Assembly: GCF_018502625.1 (NCBI RefSeq)
Contig: NZ_CP075566.1
Span: 6,389,001 to 6,453,000, forward strand
Length of the DNA stretch: 64,000 bases
Direction: 5' to 3'
Source of the DNA: Pseudomonas hormoni
Lineage (GTDB): Bacteria; Pseudomonadota; Gammaproteobacteria; Pseudomonadales; Pseudomonadaceae
Part shown: one piece after another, positions 34,725-45,454 of the stretch
Layout of the letters: each line of letters starts with the position of its first letter
How positions within the stretch are numbered: position 1 is the stretch's first letter
The notes under the pieces: generated by a model
The model's input: the letters and a program-made list of their open reading frames with translations, nothing else
Told to the model about the DNA's origin: nothing
Database searches by the model: none
Position numbers and translations under genes: made by a program

Positions 34725-36083
34725 TTAGTGCTTGTCGCCAGCCAGCTTGTGTTCCAGGTAGTGGATGTTGATCCCACCTTTGCAGAAGCCTTCGTCGCGG
34801 ACCAGATCGCGGTGCAGCGGGATGTTGGTCTTGATCCCGTCGACAACGATTTCGTCCAGCGCATTGCGCATGCGCGCCAGGGCTTCGTCACGGGTTGCGC
34901 CGTAGGTGATCAGCTTGCCGATCAACGAATCGTAGTTCGGCGGTACGGCATAACCGCTGTACAGGTGCGAATCGACGCGAACGCCGTTGCCGCCTGGAGC
35001 GTGGAAATGCTTGACCGTGCCTGGGCTCGGCATGAAGGTTTTCGGGTCTTCGGCGTTGATCCGGCATTCCAGTGCATGACCGCGGATAACCACGTCTTCC
35101 TGGGTGTACGACAGTTTGTTGCCAGCGGCGATGCTGAGCATCTCCTTGACGATGTCGATGCCGGTGACCATTTCCGAAACCGGGTGCTCAACCTGAACGC
35201 GGGTGTTCATTTCGATGAAATAGAACGCGCCGTTCTCATACAGGAACTCGAAAGTGCCCGCGCCACGGTAGTTGATGTCGATGCAGGCTTTAACGCAGCG
35301 TGCGAGGACTTCAGCCCGTGCTTTCTCGTCGATGCCCGGTGCCGGCGCTTCTTCGAGAACCTTCTGGTGACGACGTTGCAGTGAGCAATCGCGATCGCCC
35401 AGATGGATGGCGTGGCCCTGGCCGTCGGAAAGTACCTGAACTTCCACGTGACGTGGGTTGGTCAGGAATTTTTCCAGATAGACCATCGGGTTGCCGAACG
35501 CCGCGCCGGCTTCGGAGCGGGTCAGTTTCGCCGAGGAGATCAGGTCTTCTTCTTTATGCACAACGCGCATGCCGCGACCACCACCGCCGCCAGCGGCTTT
35601 GATGATCACTGGGTAACCGACTTCGCGACCAATGCGCAGAGCGGTTTCTTCGTCTTCCGGCAGTGGGCCGTCGGAACCCGGAACGGTTGGAACGCCGGCA
35701 GCGATCATGGCGTGCTTGGCCGATACCTTGTCGCCCATCAGGCGAATGGTGTCGGCTTTCGGGCCAATGAAGGCGAAGCCGGAGTTCTCGACCTGCTCAG
35801 CGAAATCAGCGTTTTCCGCAAGGAAACCGTAGCCTGGGTGAATGGCGGTAGCGCCGGTCACTTCAGCCGCGGCGATGATTGCCGGGATGTGCAGGTAAGA
35901 GTGGGCGGCCGAGGCCGGACCGATGCAGACGGATTCGTCTGCCAGGCCCAGGTGCATCAGCTCTTTGTCGGCCTTGGAATAAACGGCGACGGTCTTGATG
36001 CCCATCTCTTTGCAGGCACGCAGGATCCGCAGTGCGATCTCACCGCGGTTGGCGATCAGAACTTTTTCCAACTTCGCAGTCAT
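34725..36083 (-). CDS. accC: Acetyl-CoA carboxylase biotin carboxylase subunit AccC
   Basis: 452-aa ATP-grasp enzyme carboxylating the biotin on AccB, the first step of fatty acid synthesis. It begins [23 protein letters not shown]-binding [20 protein letters not shown] near residue 163; catalytic-site [20 protein letters not shown] near 285. ATG 36083 is preceded by GGAG at 8 nt; a further in-frame ATG at 36104 lies within the accB stop region. It begins 17 bp after accB. Confidence 0.97.
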   Translation of the reverse strand: MTAKLEKVLIANRGEIALRILRACKEMGIKTVAVYSKADKELMHLGLADESVCIGPASAAHSYLHIPAIIAAAEVTGATAIHPGYGFLAENADFAEQVENSGFAFIGPKADTIRLMGDKVSAKHAMIAAGVPTVPGSDGPLPEDEETALRIGREVGYPVIIKAAGGGGGRGMRVVHKEEDLISSAKLTRSEAGAAFGNPMVYLEKFLTNPRHVEVQVLSDGQGHAIHLGDRDCSLQRRHQKVLEEAPAPGIDEKARAEVLARCVKACIDINYRGAGTFEFLYENGAFYFIEMNTRVQVEHPVSEMVTGIDIVKEMLSIAAGNKLSYTQEDVVIRGHALECRINAEDPKTFMPSPGTVKHFHAPGGNGVRVDSHLYSGYAVPPNYDSLIGKLITYGATRDEALARMRNALDEIVVDGIKTNIPLHRDLVRDEGFCKGGINIHYLEHKLAGDKH

Positions 36084-36100
36084 CAAAGTTTCTCCGCGGT

Positions 36101-36565
36101 TCAAACGATGGTGAACAGCGGTTGGTCGTACTCAACCGGCTGGCCGTCTTCGACGAGGATGGATTCGATCACACCGCTGGTTTCAGCTTCGATGTGGTTC
36201 ATCATCTTCATGGCTTCGACGATGCACAGGGTGTCGCCTTTCTTCACGGTCTGGCCGACTTCAACGAAGGACGGCGAGCTTGGCGAAGATTTACGATAGA
36301 AGGTGCCGACCATCGGCGAACGGGCAACGGTGCCGTTCAGGACAGGTGCGGCCGGAGCAGTTGGAGCGGCAGCGGCGGCAACCGGAGCAGCAGCGGCAGG
36401 CGCTGGAGCCGGAGCGTGCATTGGAGCCGGTGCGTAGTACTGCTGAGCCGGGGTCTTGCTATGGCGGCTGATGCGTACGGACTCTTCGCCTTCCTTGATC
36501 TCGAGCTCGTCGATGCCGGACTCTTCCAGCAATTCGATCAGTTTCTTAACTTTACGGATATCCAT
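36101..36565 (-). CDS. accB: Biotin carboxyl carrier protein AccB
   Basis: 154-aa BCCP. The N-terminal helical part ([20 protein letters not shown]) is followed by an Ala/Pro-rich linker (about 40-75), then the biotinyl domain with K120 in [18 protein letters not shown] as the biotinylation site. It is the first gene of accB-accC. aroQ lies 46 bp upstream on the same strand, as in other gammaproteobacteria. Confidence 0.97.
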   Translation of the reverse strand: MDIRKVKKLIELLEESGIDELEIKEGEESVRISRHSKTPAQQYYAPAPMHAPAPAPAAAAPVAAAAAPTAPAAPVLNGTVARSPMVGTFYRKSSPSSPSFVEVGQTVKKGDTLCIVEAMKMMNHIEAETSGVIESILVEDGQPVEYDQPLFTIV

Positions 36566-36611
36566 GAATCATCAACTCCCAAGGGTCGGTCAGGGGCGTT
36601 ACGCTTGTTGT

Positions 36612-37064
36612 TCAAGCTGTTGCCGGTCTTTCAAGCTGCTCTAGGGCGGCCTCCAGGGCCAGTCGATAACCGCTGGCGCCAAGGCCGCAGATCACTCCCA
36701 CCGCTACGTCGGAGAAGTAAGAGTGATGGCGGAAAGGTTCGCGTTTGTGCACGTTAGACAAATGCACTTCGATGAATGGGATGCTCACCGCCAGCAGCGC
36801 GTCACGTAATGCGACACTTGTGTGCGTAAAAGCTGCTGGGTTGATCAGAATGAAGTCCACACCTTCGCTGCGGGCAGCGTGGATGCGGTCGATCAATTCG
36901 TACTCGGCGTTGCTTTGCAGGTGCAGCAAATGATGGCCGGCTTCACGAGCACGGCGTTCCAGGTCCTGGTTGATCTGCGCCAGTGTCGTAGCGCCATAGG
37001 TGCCCGGTTCACGGGTGCCGAGCATGTTCAGGTTGGGGCCGTGCAGAACCAATAGGGTCGCCAT
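36612..37064 (-). CDS. aroQ: Type II 3-dehydroquinate dehydratase AroQ
   Basis: 150-aa shikimate pathway enzyme that forms dodecamers in this family. [20 protein letters not shown] contains the catalytic Tyr; the active-site lid Arg/Asn region follows; [20 protein letters not shown] and [20 protein letters not shown] complete the site. ATG 37064 has AAGGA upstream; the reading to 37091 adds nine unlikely residues. Confidence 0.96.
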   Translation of the reverse strand: MATLLVLHGPNLNMLGTREPGTYGATTLAQINQDLERRAREAGHHLLHLQSNAEYELIDRIHAARSEGVDFILINPAAFTHTSVALRDALLAVSIPFIEVHLSNVHKREPFRHHSYFSDVAVGVICGLGASGYRLALEAALEQLERPATA

Positions 37065-37195
37065 CTGCTGTTCCTTGTTATCCGTGTGCATTTGTCAGAA
37101 CCCGGCGACTATGCCGCAAAGCCTTTGTGACTGTCCAGTTCTATGCAATAGCCAGCACGATGGCCGATGTTTGCGCGAAATATGTGACCGGCTGA

Positions 37196-38935
37196 TTAAA
37201 TCCGGTCATTTGCTTTGGCGACACGTTCGGCGAAGTCCCTGGCGTTGATCTCGCCGATCACTCGCACATCGGCGCGTTCGACGCCGTCCTTGCCAAAAAA
37301 CATCAGCGCCGGAGGGCCGAACAGTTTGTAGCGGTCGAGCAGCGCACGTTGTTCTGCGTTGCTGGCAGTGATGTCGAAGCGGATCAGCCGATAGCCCTTG
37401 AGGTGTTCGACGACGCGGGTGTTGTTGAGCACTTCATGCTCGATGACTTTGCAGCTGATGCACCAGTCGGCGTACCAGTCGAGCAGCAGTGGGGTGCTGG
37501 ATGATCTGGCCTCGGCGAGGACGCGATCCAGTTCGGCCGGGGTGGTGACGGTTTGCCAGTCGCTGGTGTGTTGCGGCTGCTCGTTGCCGCTGACGATGCG
37601 CGGCTGGCCGATTGGATTGAGCGGATCGGTCTGGCCACTGAAGGCGCCGTACCAACACGCCAGCGCATAAAACAGCAGGAACATGCCGAGCAACTGACCG
37701 ACGCGTTTTCGCGGAGGTTTGTAGACGAACTCCAGCGCACCCATGAACAAACCAACGCCACCGGCGAGCAAGCCGATCAGCAGCAAGGTGATCTGACCCG
37801 GCAAAACCCGACTGAGCAGACCGATCGCCAGTCCCAGCAACAAAACGCCAATCGCGTTTTTCACGTAGACCAGCCACGGCCCGCTTTTCGGCAGCCAGGC
37901 TGCACCGCCCGTGGCCACCAATAAGAGCGGGGCGCCCATGCCGAGGCCGAGCATGAACAGCTTCAGCCCGCCGCCCAGCGCATCGCCGCTGGCGCTGATG
38001 TACAGCAGCGCACCGGCCAGCGGTGCCGAGACGCAGGGCGAAACCAACAGGCTGGAAACCACGCCCAGCACCGCCGCACCCCATAACGAGCCGCCTTCGG
38101 TGCGACCCGCGATGCGGTCCAGTCGGCTGCTGATCGCCTGCGGCAACTTGAGTTCGAAGACGCCAAACATCGCCAGGGCAAACACGGCAAAAAACATCGC
38201 AAACGGCACCAGCACCCACGCCGATTGCAGCCGCGCCTGAAGATTGAGCTGTGCGCCGAACAGCCCCATCAGCGCGCCGAGCAGCGCAAAGCAGGCGGCC
38301 ATCGGCAGCACATAAGCGAGAGACAGATTGAAGCCGCGCAAGCCACCGACCTGGCCGCGCAACACCACGCCGGACAGGATAGGCAACATGGGCAGCACGC
38401 AAGGGGTGAACGTCAGGCCCAGGCCGGCGAGGAAGAACAGCGCCAGCTCCCGCCAGCTCCAACTCATGGCTGCACCGCTGCTGCCATCGATACTCAGGCG
38501 TTCGGTTTCAGGCGGATAGCACAGGCCTTTGTCGGCACAGCCCTGATACGTCACGGCCAGCGTAAAGGCGCGTTGATCGGTGCGTGGCAGTTCTACATCG
38601 AGAATGGCGTGGTAAACCTCGACATTGCCAAAGTATTCATCGTGCTTTTGTTCGCCCTTGGGCAATTGCGCCGTGCCGAGCGCGACATCGGCGGGATCGG
38701 CGCGAAACTGAAAGCGATGGCGGTAGAGGTAGTAACCCTCGGTGGCGACAAAGCGCAGTTTGATCGATTGCGGCGTGCTTTCTACCAGACTGAGCTGAAA
38801 GGCCTCGCGCACCGGCAGGAAGTCGGCGCTGTTGTTGATCGAGCCCAGCGTGGCGCTTGGCCGACCCTCCAGCAACCCGGCGGCGTTGGCCGGCAGGGCG
38901 AGGGCAAAAAGCAGCAGGCAAAGCAAACGGCGCAT
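37196..38935 (-). CDS. dsbD: Thiol:disulfide interchange protein DsbD
   Basis: 579 aa with all three DsbD parts. After a signal peptide (ending ALPANA), the periplasmic alpha domain has C133 and C139 in YQGCADKGLCYPP. The membrane beta domain has eight helices with LTFTPCVLPMLPILSGVVLR and VSPCVSAPLAGALLYISASG. The C-terminal thioredoxin-like gamma domain has C492-x2-C495 in WYADWCISCKVIEHEV. It carries electrons from cytoplasmic thioredoxin to periplasmic partners. I use ATG 38935; the open frame to 39379 runs through a REP doublet into the next gene. Confidence 0.96.
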   Translation of the reverse strand: MRRLLCLLLFALALPANAAGLLEGRPSATLGSINNSADFLPVREAFQLSLVESTPQSIKLRFVATEGYYLYRHRFQFRADPADVALGTAQLPKGEQKHDEYFGNVEVYHAILDVELPRTDQRAFTLAVTYQGCADKGLCYPPETERLSIDGSSGAAMSWSWRELALFFLAGLGLTFTPCVLPMLPILSGVVLRGQVGGLRGFNLSLAYVLPMAACFALLGALMGLFGAQLNLQARLQSAWVLVPFAMFFAVFALAMFGVFELKLPQAISSRLDRIAGRTEGGSLWGAAVLGVVSSLLVSPCVSAPLAGALLYISASGDALGGGLKLFMLGLGMGAPLLLVATGGAAWLPKSGPWLVYVKNAIGVLLLGLAIGLLSRVLPGQITLLLIGLLAGGVGLFMGALEFVYKPPRKRVGQLLGMFLLFYALACWYGAFSGQTDPLNPIGQPRIVSGNEQPQHTSDWQTVTTPAELDRVLAEARSSSTPLLLDWYADWCISCKVIEHEVLNNTRVVEHLKGYRLIRFDITASNAEQRALLDRYKLFGPPALMFFGKDGVERADVRVIGEINARDFAERVAKANDRI

Positions 38936-38995
38936 GACAATCTCGCGTATCGGAGGTGAGGGCATGATAGCGGACAGTCGCACGGATTGCCCCGC

Positions 38996-39092
38996 CCCTG
39001 TTGGAGCGAGGCTTGCCCGCGAAGAACGATTACGCGGTTTGCCTGAAAGACCGCGTCGTATGGTTCGCGGGCAAGCCTCGCTCCTACAGGGG
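38996..39092. repeat. REP doublet, class TTGGAGCGAGGCTTGCCCGC
   Basis: 29-bp arms at 38996-39024 and 39064-39092 between dsbD and the chemoreceptor gene. Confidence 0.9.
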
Positions 39093-39104
39093 CGTGGGGG
39101 TCTG

Positions 39105-41051
39105 TCAGACGCGGAAGGCTTGAACGGCTGTGTGTAACCGCCCACCCAGTACCAACAAATGCTCCCCTTGCTCACGCCCCTCGCCGATGCGCAGCAGGTT
39201 ATCCCCACCCAACTGGTGAATCCTCTCGCTGTGATCACGGATCTCGCTGACAGCGCCGCTCTGCTGAGCCGTGACATCGGCGATGCGCACGGCGGTGTCG
39301 GAAATGGTCTGGATCGCCCCGACGATTTTATCCAGCGCGCCGTCAGCGGCCTGGGCCTGATTGGCTGTTGCTTCAGCATGCTCGACCTGCGCGCGCATAC
39401 CTTCCACCGATTGCTGCGCCGCCGTTTGCAACCCGGCGATCAAGGTCTGAATTTCGGCCGTGGCGCCCGCGGTGCGTTGCGCCAGTGAGCGAACCTCTTC
39501 AGCTACGACGGCAAAACCGCGACCCATTTCCCCGGCGCGGGCCGCTTCAATGGCGGCGTTCAGCGCTAGCAGGTTGGTCTGGTCGGCAATCGAGCGAATC
39601 ACCGTCAGCACGCCGCCGATGGTGGCCGATTCCGAGGCCAGGTGTTCGATCATCTGTGCATTGCCTTGCACTTCATCGACCAGTGCGTGCAGCCCGGTGA
39701 GGCTCAAGCCGATGACTTTTTGCCCATGTTCCACCGCGAGCCCGGCGTGGCGGCTGGCTTCGGCGGCCTGGCTGGCATCACCGGCCACTTGTTGAATGGT
39801 CGCTTCCAGTTCGCCGAGAGAATCACGGATGAGCGCCGTGTCACCCGCCTGATGCTCGGCGCCGCTGTGCAGGTCGTTGCTCAATTCGGCCAGGGTGCGA
39901 CTGCTGCCGGCGACCTGTTCGGCGTTAAGGCGAATGGTCCCCACCAGGTCGACGAGGTAGGCGCGCAAGCGGTTGAGCGAGGCTTGAATGTCATGCAGCT
40001 CGCGATTGGTCTTACCCAATTCAATGTCCCGGCTGAAGTCGCCCTCGGCCCAGGTCGAAAGCGCCGGCGCGAGGTTGGTCAGCGTCCGGGCGAGGCGTCG
40101 TTGCAGGGTGTCGATGAGTAACGCGATCAGCAGGATCAGGCCGATCATCACGCCTTGCATCAGCCGTACTTCGCTCTGGATCTGCCCGTGCTGGGCGCGG
40201 ACCACCGGTTCCAGCCCGGCGATGGCCTGTTGCACCGCAGCGATCTTCAAGTGAGTCGCGGCGCTGAGGTCGGCACGTTTCTGGATCTGCTCACGGGTGC
40301 GTGCAAGCTCCGCGGGATAGCGGGTCAGCAGGCTGTTGAGTTCGCGTTTGAGCCCGACGCCAGCATCTTCGGCCACGGCTTTTTCGGTGTTCTCCAGGCC
40401 CATCATCGCGGCGAAATCGTCGGTGCCCGATTCACTTTTACTGGCAACGCCGAGTAGCGGCAGGGCATTCAGAAGTTCTGCTTGAGCGCGGATGTTGGTG
40501 ACTTCGCGCTCAACATCCGCCGCCAGTTCGCTGCGACCGCTGCTGACCAGTTTGTCCCGGGCCAGCGACAGTTTGCCCAGGTGTTGGGAGGCGGTGAGTA
40601 GAGGCGCCAGATACGTCGCATTGCCGCTGGCGTACTGGCTGAGCTGATCGAGGCTGGCACCGAGCTCGCGTTCAGCTTGCAACAACAGTGCTTGCGGGTC
40701 GCCCGCGAGTTTGCCGGCGGCCAGCAGGTCGGTTTTGCTGAACTCATCAAGATTCGTCAGGCTGGGGCGCAAGGTGTCGGCCAACGCTGGCGGCAACTCC
40801 CCGAGCTCTTTTTGCAATGCGTCGATGGCCTGGCTGGCGCTGCTCAGGCGCAAGGCATCACCGCTGGCGAGGTAATCCTCAACGTTGCGCGCCACTTCAT
40901 TTTGAAATTGCTGGGACAACCCCAGGTAGCGCTCCATCAACAGATACGGGCGTTCCAGGGCTTTTTGCGACCACCAGAGCGTGGCGCCGAGGGCCACGCA
41001 CACAGCGACTAAAAGGAGGGTGTTGAGATTGGTCAGCAGCTTCAGGCGCAT
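39105..41051 (-). CDS. ctpL: Methyl-accepting chemotaxis protein, CtpL-like
   Basis: 648-aa chemoreceptor. One helix at about 7-29, a long helical periplasmic ligand domain to about 295, a second helix ([20 protein letters not shown]), a HAMP segment, and the signalling hairpin [20 protein letters not shown] followed by [20 protein letters not shown]. The position between dsbD and gcbA matches P. aeruginosa PA4844 (ctpL), a phosphate- and chloroaniline-responsive transducer, as I recall. Symbol by synteny and architecture; the ligand here is not shown. Confidence 0.85.
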   Translation of the reverse strand: MRLKLLTNLNTLLLVAVCVALGATLWWSQKALERPYLLMERYLGLSQQFQNEVARNVEDYLASGDALRLSSASQAIDALQKELGELPPALADTLRPSLTNLDEFSKTDLLAAGKLAGDPQALLLQAERELGASLDQLSQYASGNATYLAPLLTASQHLGKLSLARDKLVSSGRSELAADVEREVTNIRAQAELLNALPLLGVASKSESGTDDFAAMMGLENTEKAVAEDAGVGLKRELNSLLTRYPAELARTREQIQKRADLSAATHLKIAAVQQAIAGLEPVVRAQHGQIQSEVRLMQGVMIGLILLIALLIDTLQRRLARTLTNLAPALSTWAEGDFSRDIELGKTNRELHDIQASLNRLRAYLVDLVGTIRLNAEQVAGSSRTLAELSNDLHSGAEHQAGDTALIRDSLGELEATIQQVAGDASQAAEASRHAGLAVEHGQKVIGLSLTGLHALVDEVQGNAQMIEHLASESATIGGVLTVIRSIADQTNLLALNAAIEAARAGEMGRGFAVVAEEVRSLAQRTAGATAEIQTLIAGLQTAAQQSVEGMRAQVEHAEATANQAQAADGALDKIVGAIQTISDTAVRIADVTAQQSGAVSEIRDHSERIHQLGGDNLLRIGEGREQGEHLLVLGGRLHTAVQAFRV

Positions 41052-41103
41052 CGCGGGACTACCAACGGCAGAATGGTAAGTGCCTGAAGTTATTGCGTTT
41101 CTG

Positions 41104-42774
41104 TTACAGGGTTATGACTGACTGGGTGGATTCCGATGAAAAGGTGGCACTTTGCTGTGATGCCCGCGCCGCCTGCACGCGGTTGCGTCCGGCATGCTTG
41201 GCACGGTACAGCGCCTCGTCCGCCTGGCTGGCCATCATCAGGCCGTCGGAGTCTGCGCACAGCTCGACCACCCCGGCGCTGAAGGTGCACCAGAGATCCT
41301 GCGGTTGAGCGGGGTAATGAATTTCCGCAAAGCGCTGACGGATTTCATCGAGGACGTTGTAGGCCGCTTCGATATCAGTGTCGGGCATGACGATGGCGAA
41401 CTCTTCGCCGCCGTAACGGCCGATGAAGTCAGTCTTGCGCAGGCGTTGCTTGAGAAACAGCGCCAGGCTCTTGATCACGCGATCGCCCATGGGGTGGCCG
41501 TGACCGTCGTTGACCCGTTTGAAATGGTCGATGTCGAGCATCGCAAAGCTCAATGGCTTGCTCTCGCGGCGGGCGCGAAACGAGCAGTCTTCGAGCAATT
41601 GCAGAATGTGCGTGTGGTTGTACAGCCCGGTGAGGCTGTCGCGGACCATCCGCGCTTTGAGATTGCGTGCACGCGCCGCGCGGTTGCGCACAGTGGTGAT
41701 CAGGTGGCGCGGCTTGATCGGTTTGGTCAGGAAGTCGTCGCCGCCCTCGCTCATGGCGTCGAGCTGCTTGTCCAGATCATCCTCGGCGGACAGGTAAATG
41801 ATCGGCACGCTGACGTAGCGGTCGTTGTGGCGAATCACCTTGGCCAGTTCAGTGCCGGTGCAGGTCGGCATGTACATGTCGAGGATGATCAGGTCGGGCT
41901 GGAAGTCCGCCAGTTCGGCCATGGCCTGGATCGGCTCGATCAGGGTCCGCGTGACGATCCCGGCGCTGTTGAGCAGGCGCTCGGTGTGCAAGGCCTGGGC
42001 GCGGGAGTCGTCAATGATCAGCACTTTATAGGGTTCATACTGCGCGACGCAGGTCAGGACTTCGATCTTCTCCAGCAGGCTCGAAGCTTCGAGGGTGCCG
42101 GTAAGAAATTCCTGACCGCCGGCACGCACCGCCGCGAGGCGGGTCGGGGTGTCGGTTTCGAGCAGGCTGAAAAACAGCAGCGGCAACGGTTCATCCAGGC
42201 CGACCTGGGCTTCGGCGGCCAGTTTCAGGCCGATGCCGGGACCGCTGAAGTCGACGTCCATGACGATCGCCGCGGGCAAGCGTTCGACCATCGATGAGCG
42301 AAATGCCGTCACGCTGTCGAGGGATTGGGCGCTGAGCCCAAAGAATTCCAGCTGCTTGGCCAGGCGCTCGGCACGGTCGTGATCCTGCAGCATCACATAG
42401 ATCGGCTTGCGCAGCGGCGGCAGGAAGGTTTGTTCGAGTTGATCGCCATGCCGCAGGCCGGTGCGCGATAAGCGCTGCATCAGGCGATTGAGGTCGGTGA
42501 TCAGGCCGCTGCTCAGGCGTCCGCGATTGGCGTCGACAGCTTCCAGCGACTGGCCGATGTGACGCGCCAGCTGGATGTGTTCCGGTTGTTCGAAACGCTC
42601 GGCGAAACGCAGCAGGCGCAGGTTGGCCTCGCTCAGTTCCGATAAATCGGTGGTGGACCACTCACTGCGTTGCAGGCGCTGCCAGATCTCAAGAATTTGA
42701 CGTGCCTGATGAATTACCCGCTGGGCAAAGTGGTGCTTGAGGCGCTCACGGCTGGGGTCTTCTGGCTCGGTCAT
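41104..42774 (-). CDS. gcbA: Response regulator diguanylate cyclase GcbA
   Basis: 556-aa c-di-GMP synthase. An N-terminal helical region (1-120) resembles an HPt-like fold, a degenerate receiver follows (about 125-245), then a canonical receiver with DD255-256, phosphoacceptor D299 and K351, then GGDEF domain with active site GGEEF at 455-459. The inhibitory I-site RKTD (446-449) is intact five residues before it, so product feedback is expected. GcbA is known to promote early biofilm formation in P. fluorescens and P. aeruginosa. Synteny supports the symbol. Confidence 0.9.
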   Translation of the reverse strand: MTEPEDPSRERLKHHFAQRVIHQARQILEIWQRLQRSEWSTTDLSELSEANLRLLRFAERFEQPEHIQLARHIGQSLEAVDANRGRLSSGLITDLNRLMQRLSRTGLRHGDQLEQTFLPPLRKPIYVMLQDHDRAERLAKQLEFFGLSAQSLDSVTAFRSSMVERLPAAIVMDVDFSGPGIGLKLAAEAQVGLDEPLPLLFFSLLETDTPTRLAAVRAGGQEFLTGTLEASSLLEKIEVLTCVAQYEPYKVLIIDDSRAQALHTERLLNSAGIVTRTLIEPIQAMAELADFQPDLIILDMYMPTCTGTELAKVIRHNDRYVSVPIIYLSAEDDLDKQLDAMSEGGDDFLTKPIKPRHLITTVRNRAARARNLKARMVRDSLTGLYNHTHILQLLEDCSFRARRESKPLSFAMLDIDHFKRVNDGHGHPMGDRVIKSLALFLKQRLRKTDFIGRYGGEEFAIVMPDTDIEAAYNVLDEIRQRFAEIHYPAQPQDLWCTFSAGVVELCADSDGLMMASQADEALYRAKHAGRNRVQAARASQQSATFSSESTQSVITL

Positions 42775-43100
42775 ATCCTGACTACTAGTTAGGGTGCATG
42801 CTGAGATCGACTGGTGGCTCTATGCTAGCACCTCTTTTCGTTTGCATGAGTGTCGTACGTCAATAATCTGCAAAGCGACGTCATTCAGTTTCTGACTGGC
42901 TGGTCTGAAAATGCCTGTAGGTTATTCAGAAAGGCCCGTGGGTTGGGCGTCTGAGGGCGCTTTTCGTGTTTTTGTGCGAAGCGTCCGTAAGCTCGGCGAG
43001 TGTTATTTGTCAGGGAGTTCTGGTTTTCAGCTTGCTGGATTCGAGCCGGATTTTCGGCGTGTAGGGTGTCAGGGAAACCCTTAGATGCCATCCACGAATC
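42775..43100. other. Intergenic region between gcbA and the hcp island
   Basis: 326 bp between divergent genes. On the gcbA side a TAGCAT-like -10 is visible near 42826. A 28-codon ORF from ATG 43085 (MPSTNHDPVFQRPTQRSAAP) overlaps the next gene in another frame and is not supported. GTCAGGGA occurs twice (near 43011 and 43067). I see no clear promoter for the island. Confidence 0.4.
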
Positions 43101-44252
43101 ATGACCCAGTGTTTCAAAGACCAACCCAGCGATCAGCAGCGCCTCAACCACAACAGCACACCCGTTGCTGACTGTGAATGCAAAGAGGAGCTGCTTTATG
43201 GCAGCAAAACACTCATTACCGACGTGCCAATTCTTACTTGCGCCTGCCTGTGGCGACACTACCAGCGCGAGGCGGAAGAGATTGTCGCACCCGGTGGTGT
43301 GCTGATTGCCGACCCGGTAGAGCGCAACCGCGTGATCAACGCTGCCTACGCTCGCCTGTGGCTGCACGATTCAAGGTTTCAGTGGGCCGGGCTGGCGGCG
43401 TTTGCCTCCAAGCAGGTCGGCTGCGGATTGCTGCATGCGGCGGACAGTATCGAACATATCCGTGATGAATATGAGGCGCGGCAGCGTTTGCGCGATAGCC
43501 GCCGCGAGTTCGGGCTGCTGACGTCGGACAGGATGTCCGAACAGGCGCAAGAGTTGCGTGACTATAAGGAAGCGGATGCGCGTAATCCTGTGCCCTCTGT
43601 GGATTTTCGTTCAACGGGTGAGGACTTGTCGCTGGTGCAGCAGCAGTTCCGGCATGTGCACGACATGATGGCGTTGGGGAATACCACGCTGTTTCTGGAT
43701 GTTTTTCCGTTGCATGAGTTTTATGCGAAGCGGGGTTTGAGGGAGTTGAAGACTTGCTTGAGAGCGCGGGCGCGGATTCATGGGCGTCCGAAGTTTCCGG
43801 TGCTGTGGCCGGTGGGGAAGGAAAAGCTCGAATTCGGGCTGGATTACACCGAGATTTTGCTGGGTTTTGAGGCGATAGAGGACGGAGACATCGCAGGAAG
43901 TGTTGAGCATTTGGCGCGGCATGAGCAGATCAATATCCTCCAGCCGACGATTTACCAGGACCGTCAGTTGGTGGCTTTGCTGCGTGCCAACCACGCATCC
44001 TACGTCACGGGGTTTCCTTCAGGCGTTGCCCAGGCGATTGAGTTGACGCTTACCAACCAATGTCAACGCGTCGAGGATGGGCGCACCATCGATTTTGGCG
44101 ACAACCCGCTGGCGGACTTGTCCGACATCAAGCAGCGAATGGCATTCGTGCTTCAGGCCGCAGCGCGGTTTGATCAGATGCTCGGTGACCACAACCGTAA
44201 TGCATTAGAACAGTCGATCAGTGAGATCGCATCGAGCGGTAGCAGCCTATGA
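43101..44252 (+). CDS. DUF2515-like protein, first gene of the orphan hcp island
   Basis: 383-aa cytoplasmic-looking protein without a signal peptide. Recognisable family part begins near residue 45: REAEEIVAPGGVLIADPVER, then NAAYARLWLHDSRFQWAGLA and FASKQVGCGLLHAADSIEHI. I recognise this as DUF2515, which I recall often being encoded near T6SS hcp or vgrG genes in Pseudomonas. Its last codon overlaps the next gene by 4 nt. Position and pairing suggest a T6SS cargo protein, but no catalytic motif is evident. The first about 40 residues are poorly conserved in character and the start is uncertain. Confidence 0.72.
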   Translation: MTQCFKDQPSDQQRLNHNSTPVADCECKEELLYGSKTLITDVPILTCACLWRHYQREAEEIVAPGGVLIADPVERNRVINAAYARLWLHDSRFQWAGLAAFASKQVGCGLLHAADSIEHIRDEYEARQRLRDSRREFGLLTSDRMSEQAQELRDYKEADARNPVPSVDFRSTGEDLSLVQQQFRHVHDMMALGNTTLFLDVFPLHEFYAKRGLRELKTCLRARARIHGRPKFPVLWPVGKEKLEFGLDYTEILLGFEAIEDGDIAGSVEHLARHEQINILQPTIYQDRQLVALLRANHASYVTGFPSGVAQAIELTLTNQCQRVEDGRTIDFGDNPLADLSDIKQRMAFVLQAAARFDQMLGDHNRNALEQSISEIASSGSSL

Positions 44253-44932
44253 CTCTGCGACCACGTTTATTCGGCTGGCGCTGCGGCGCCTATCTTCTCG
44301 TCCTGGCTGTGCTGACGTGGGTCGCCATTCACCAGCTGACACAGCCTCTCTGGGATGAACCTGAAATCGTCCTTGAAATGGGCGGGACGTATGAATATCT
44401 GCACAGAAATTCTTCCGCCCCCTTTAGTCCGCAGATACGCGGACATATCTGGTCCGGTATCCCCATGACCGATGCGAGATTGCGATTCGTCGACCCGCAA
44501 TTTGGGTTCACCACTCCCGCCGCGCGCTTCTTCAGTGTCGGATTTGACGACAACGTCATTTACAGCATCCGCATGTCCCCGCAGATAGAGCCACTACTGA
44601 TCGATGATGCCCTCAAGGTAGTTCTCGATCTGCAAGACCAATGGCGCGCCAAAGGATGGGTGGCCAAGGGTGTACGAGATGATCCTACGATTGCCGATAC
44701 CCCTGAATGGCGAGAATGGCTACGCCAAGGAATTCTTTCCGGACGATCCTATTGGCAAGCAGGCGATAAGTATCAGGCCATGCTGATATTGGGACGTTTC
44801 GAGGATTACCGAAATCCTACAGAAGAGCGCTACCTCATCACCCTCGCACTCGCCAAACCCTGGACGCCCTTCGAAGAAATTGAAGAAATGTACGACGAGC
44901 CCAGTCACTTCCCCGCCCCGCAACCCAAATAA
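44249..44932 (+). CDS. Membrane-anchored uncharacterised protein, possible immunity partner
   Basis: 227-aa protein with one N-terminal helix (CGAYLLVLAVLTWVAIHQLT, about 12-31) and a soluble remainder probably in the periplasm, with motifs IWSGIPMTDARLRFVDPQFG and WLRQGILSGRSYWQAGDKYQ. No cysteine lipobox. Its start overlaps the DUF2515-like gene (ATGA), indicating coupled expression. A small membrane-anchored protein directly behind a candidate T6SS cargo gene is the usual position of an immunity protein; that role is inference only. Confidence 0.68.
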   Translation: MTLRPRLFGWRCGAYLLVLAVLTWVAIHQLTQPLWDEPEIVLEMGGTYEYLHRNSSAPFSPQIRGHIWSGIPMTDARLRFVDPQFGFTTPAARFFSVGFDDNVIYSIRMSPQIEPLLIDDALKVVLDLQDQWRAKGWVAKGVRDDPTIADTPEWREWLRQGILSGRSYWQAGDKYQAMLILGRFEDYRNPTEERYLITLALAKPWTPFEEIEEMYDEPSHFPAPQPK

Positions 44933-44947
44933 AAAAGGAGCCCCACC

Positions 44948-45454
44948 ATGCCAACCCCCGCCTTCATGACCCTGCGCGGCGAACGCCAAGGCCTGATCAG
45001 CGAAGGTGCATTCACCGAGGCGTCGGTGGGTAACACTTTTCAAAAGGGACGTGAGGACCAAATCATGATCCAAGCCCTGAGCCACGGCATTTTCGTACCG
45101 AAAGGGTCGGGTGCAGGTCGTCGGATGCACAAGCCCTTGATAATCACCAAGACCATCGACAAAGCGACACCACTGATCAACAACGCTTTATGTTCGGGAG
45201 AGTTACTCAAAGAGTGCCGTATCGAGTGGTATCGCACCTCGGCTCAGGGAACCCAGGAGCATTTCTACACGATGGAGCTGGAAGACGCGGTCATCATCGG
45301 TGCAGAAGTGCTGATGCCCCACTGCCAGGATCCCGGCACCGCTTACCTCACTCAACTGGAGAAGGTACATTTCACTTACAGGCGAATTTGTTGGCGGCAT
45401 GAAATCAGCCGAACCATGGGTTCCGATGAGTGGAGCACCGAGGTGCAGGGATGA
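44948..45454 (+). CDS. hcp: Hcp-family type VI secretion protein
   Basis: 168-aa Hcp-like tube protein. Typical features: PAFMTLRGERQGLISEGAFT at the start, GREDQIMIQALSHGIFVPKG, the MHKPLIITKTIDKATPLINN block and LEKVHFTYRRICWRHEISRT at the C-terminus. A strong AAGGAG lies 7 nt before ATG. It forms hexameric rings that carry effectors inside the T6SS tube. No tss structural genes lie in the window, so it is an orphan copy that must work with an apparatus encoded elsewhere. The next gene overlaps it by 4 nt. Confidence 0.92.
   Translation: MPTPAFMTLRGERQGLISEGAFTEASVGNTFQKGREDQIMIQALSHGIFVPKGSGAGRRMHKPLIITKTIDKATPLINNALCSGELLKECRIEWYRTSAQGTQEHFYTMELEDAVIIGAEVLMPHCQDPGTAYLTQLEKVHFTYRRICWRHEISRTMGSDEWSTEVQG

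Noticed and set aside
43085..43171. 28-codon ORF before the DUF2515-like gene
   Set aside because: Overlaps the next gene in a different frame, has no ribosome-binding site and no recognisable sequence. A frameshift joining it to the main frame was considered but nothing supports it.
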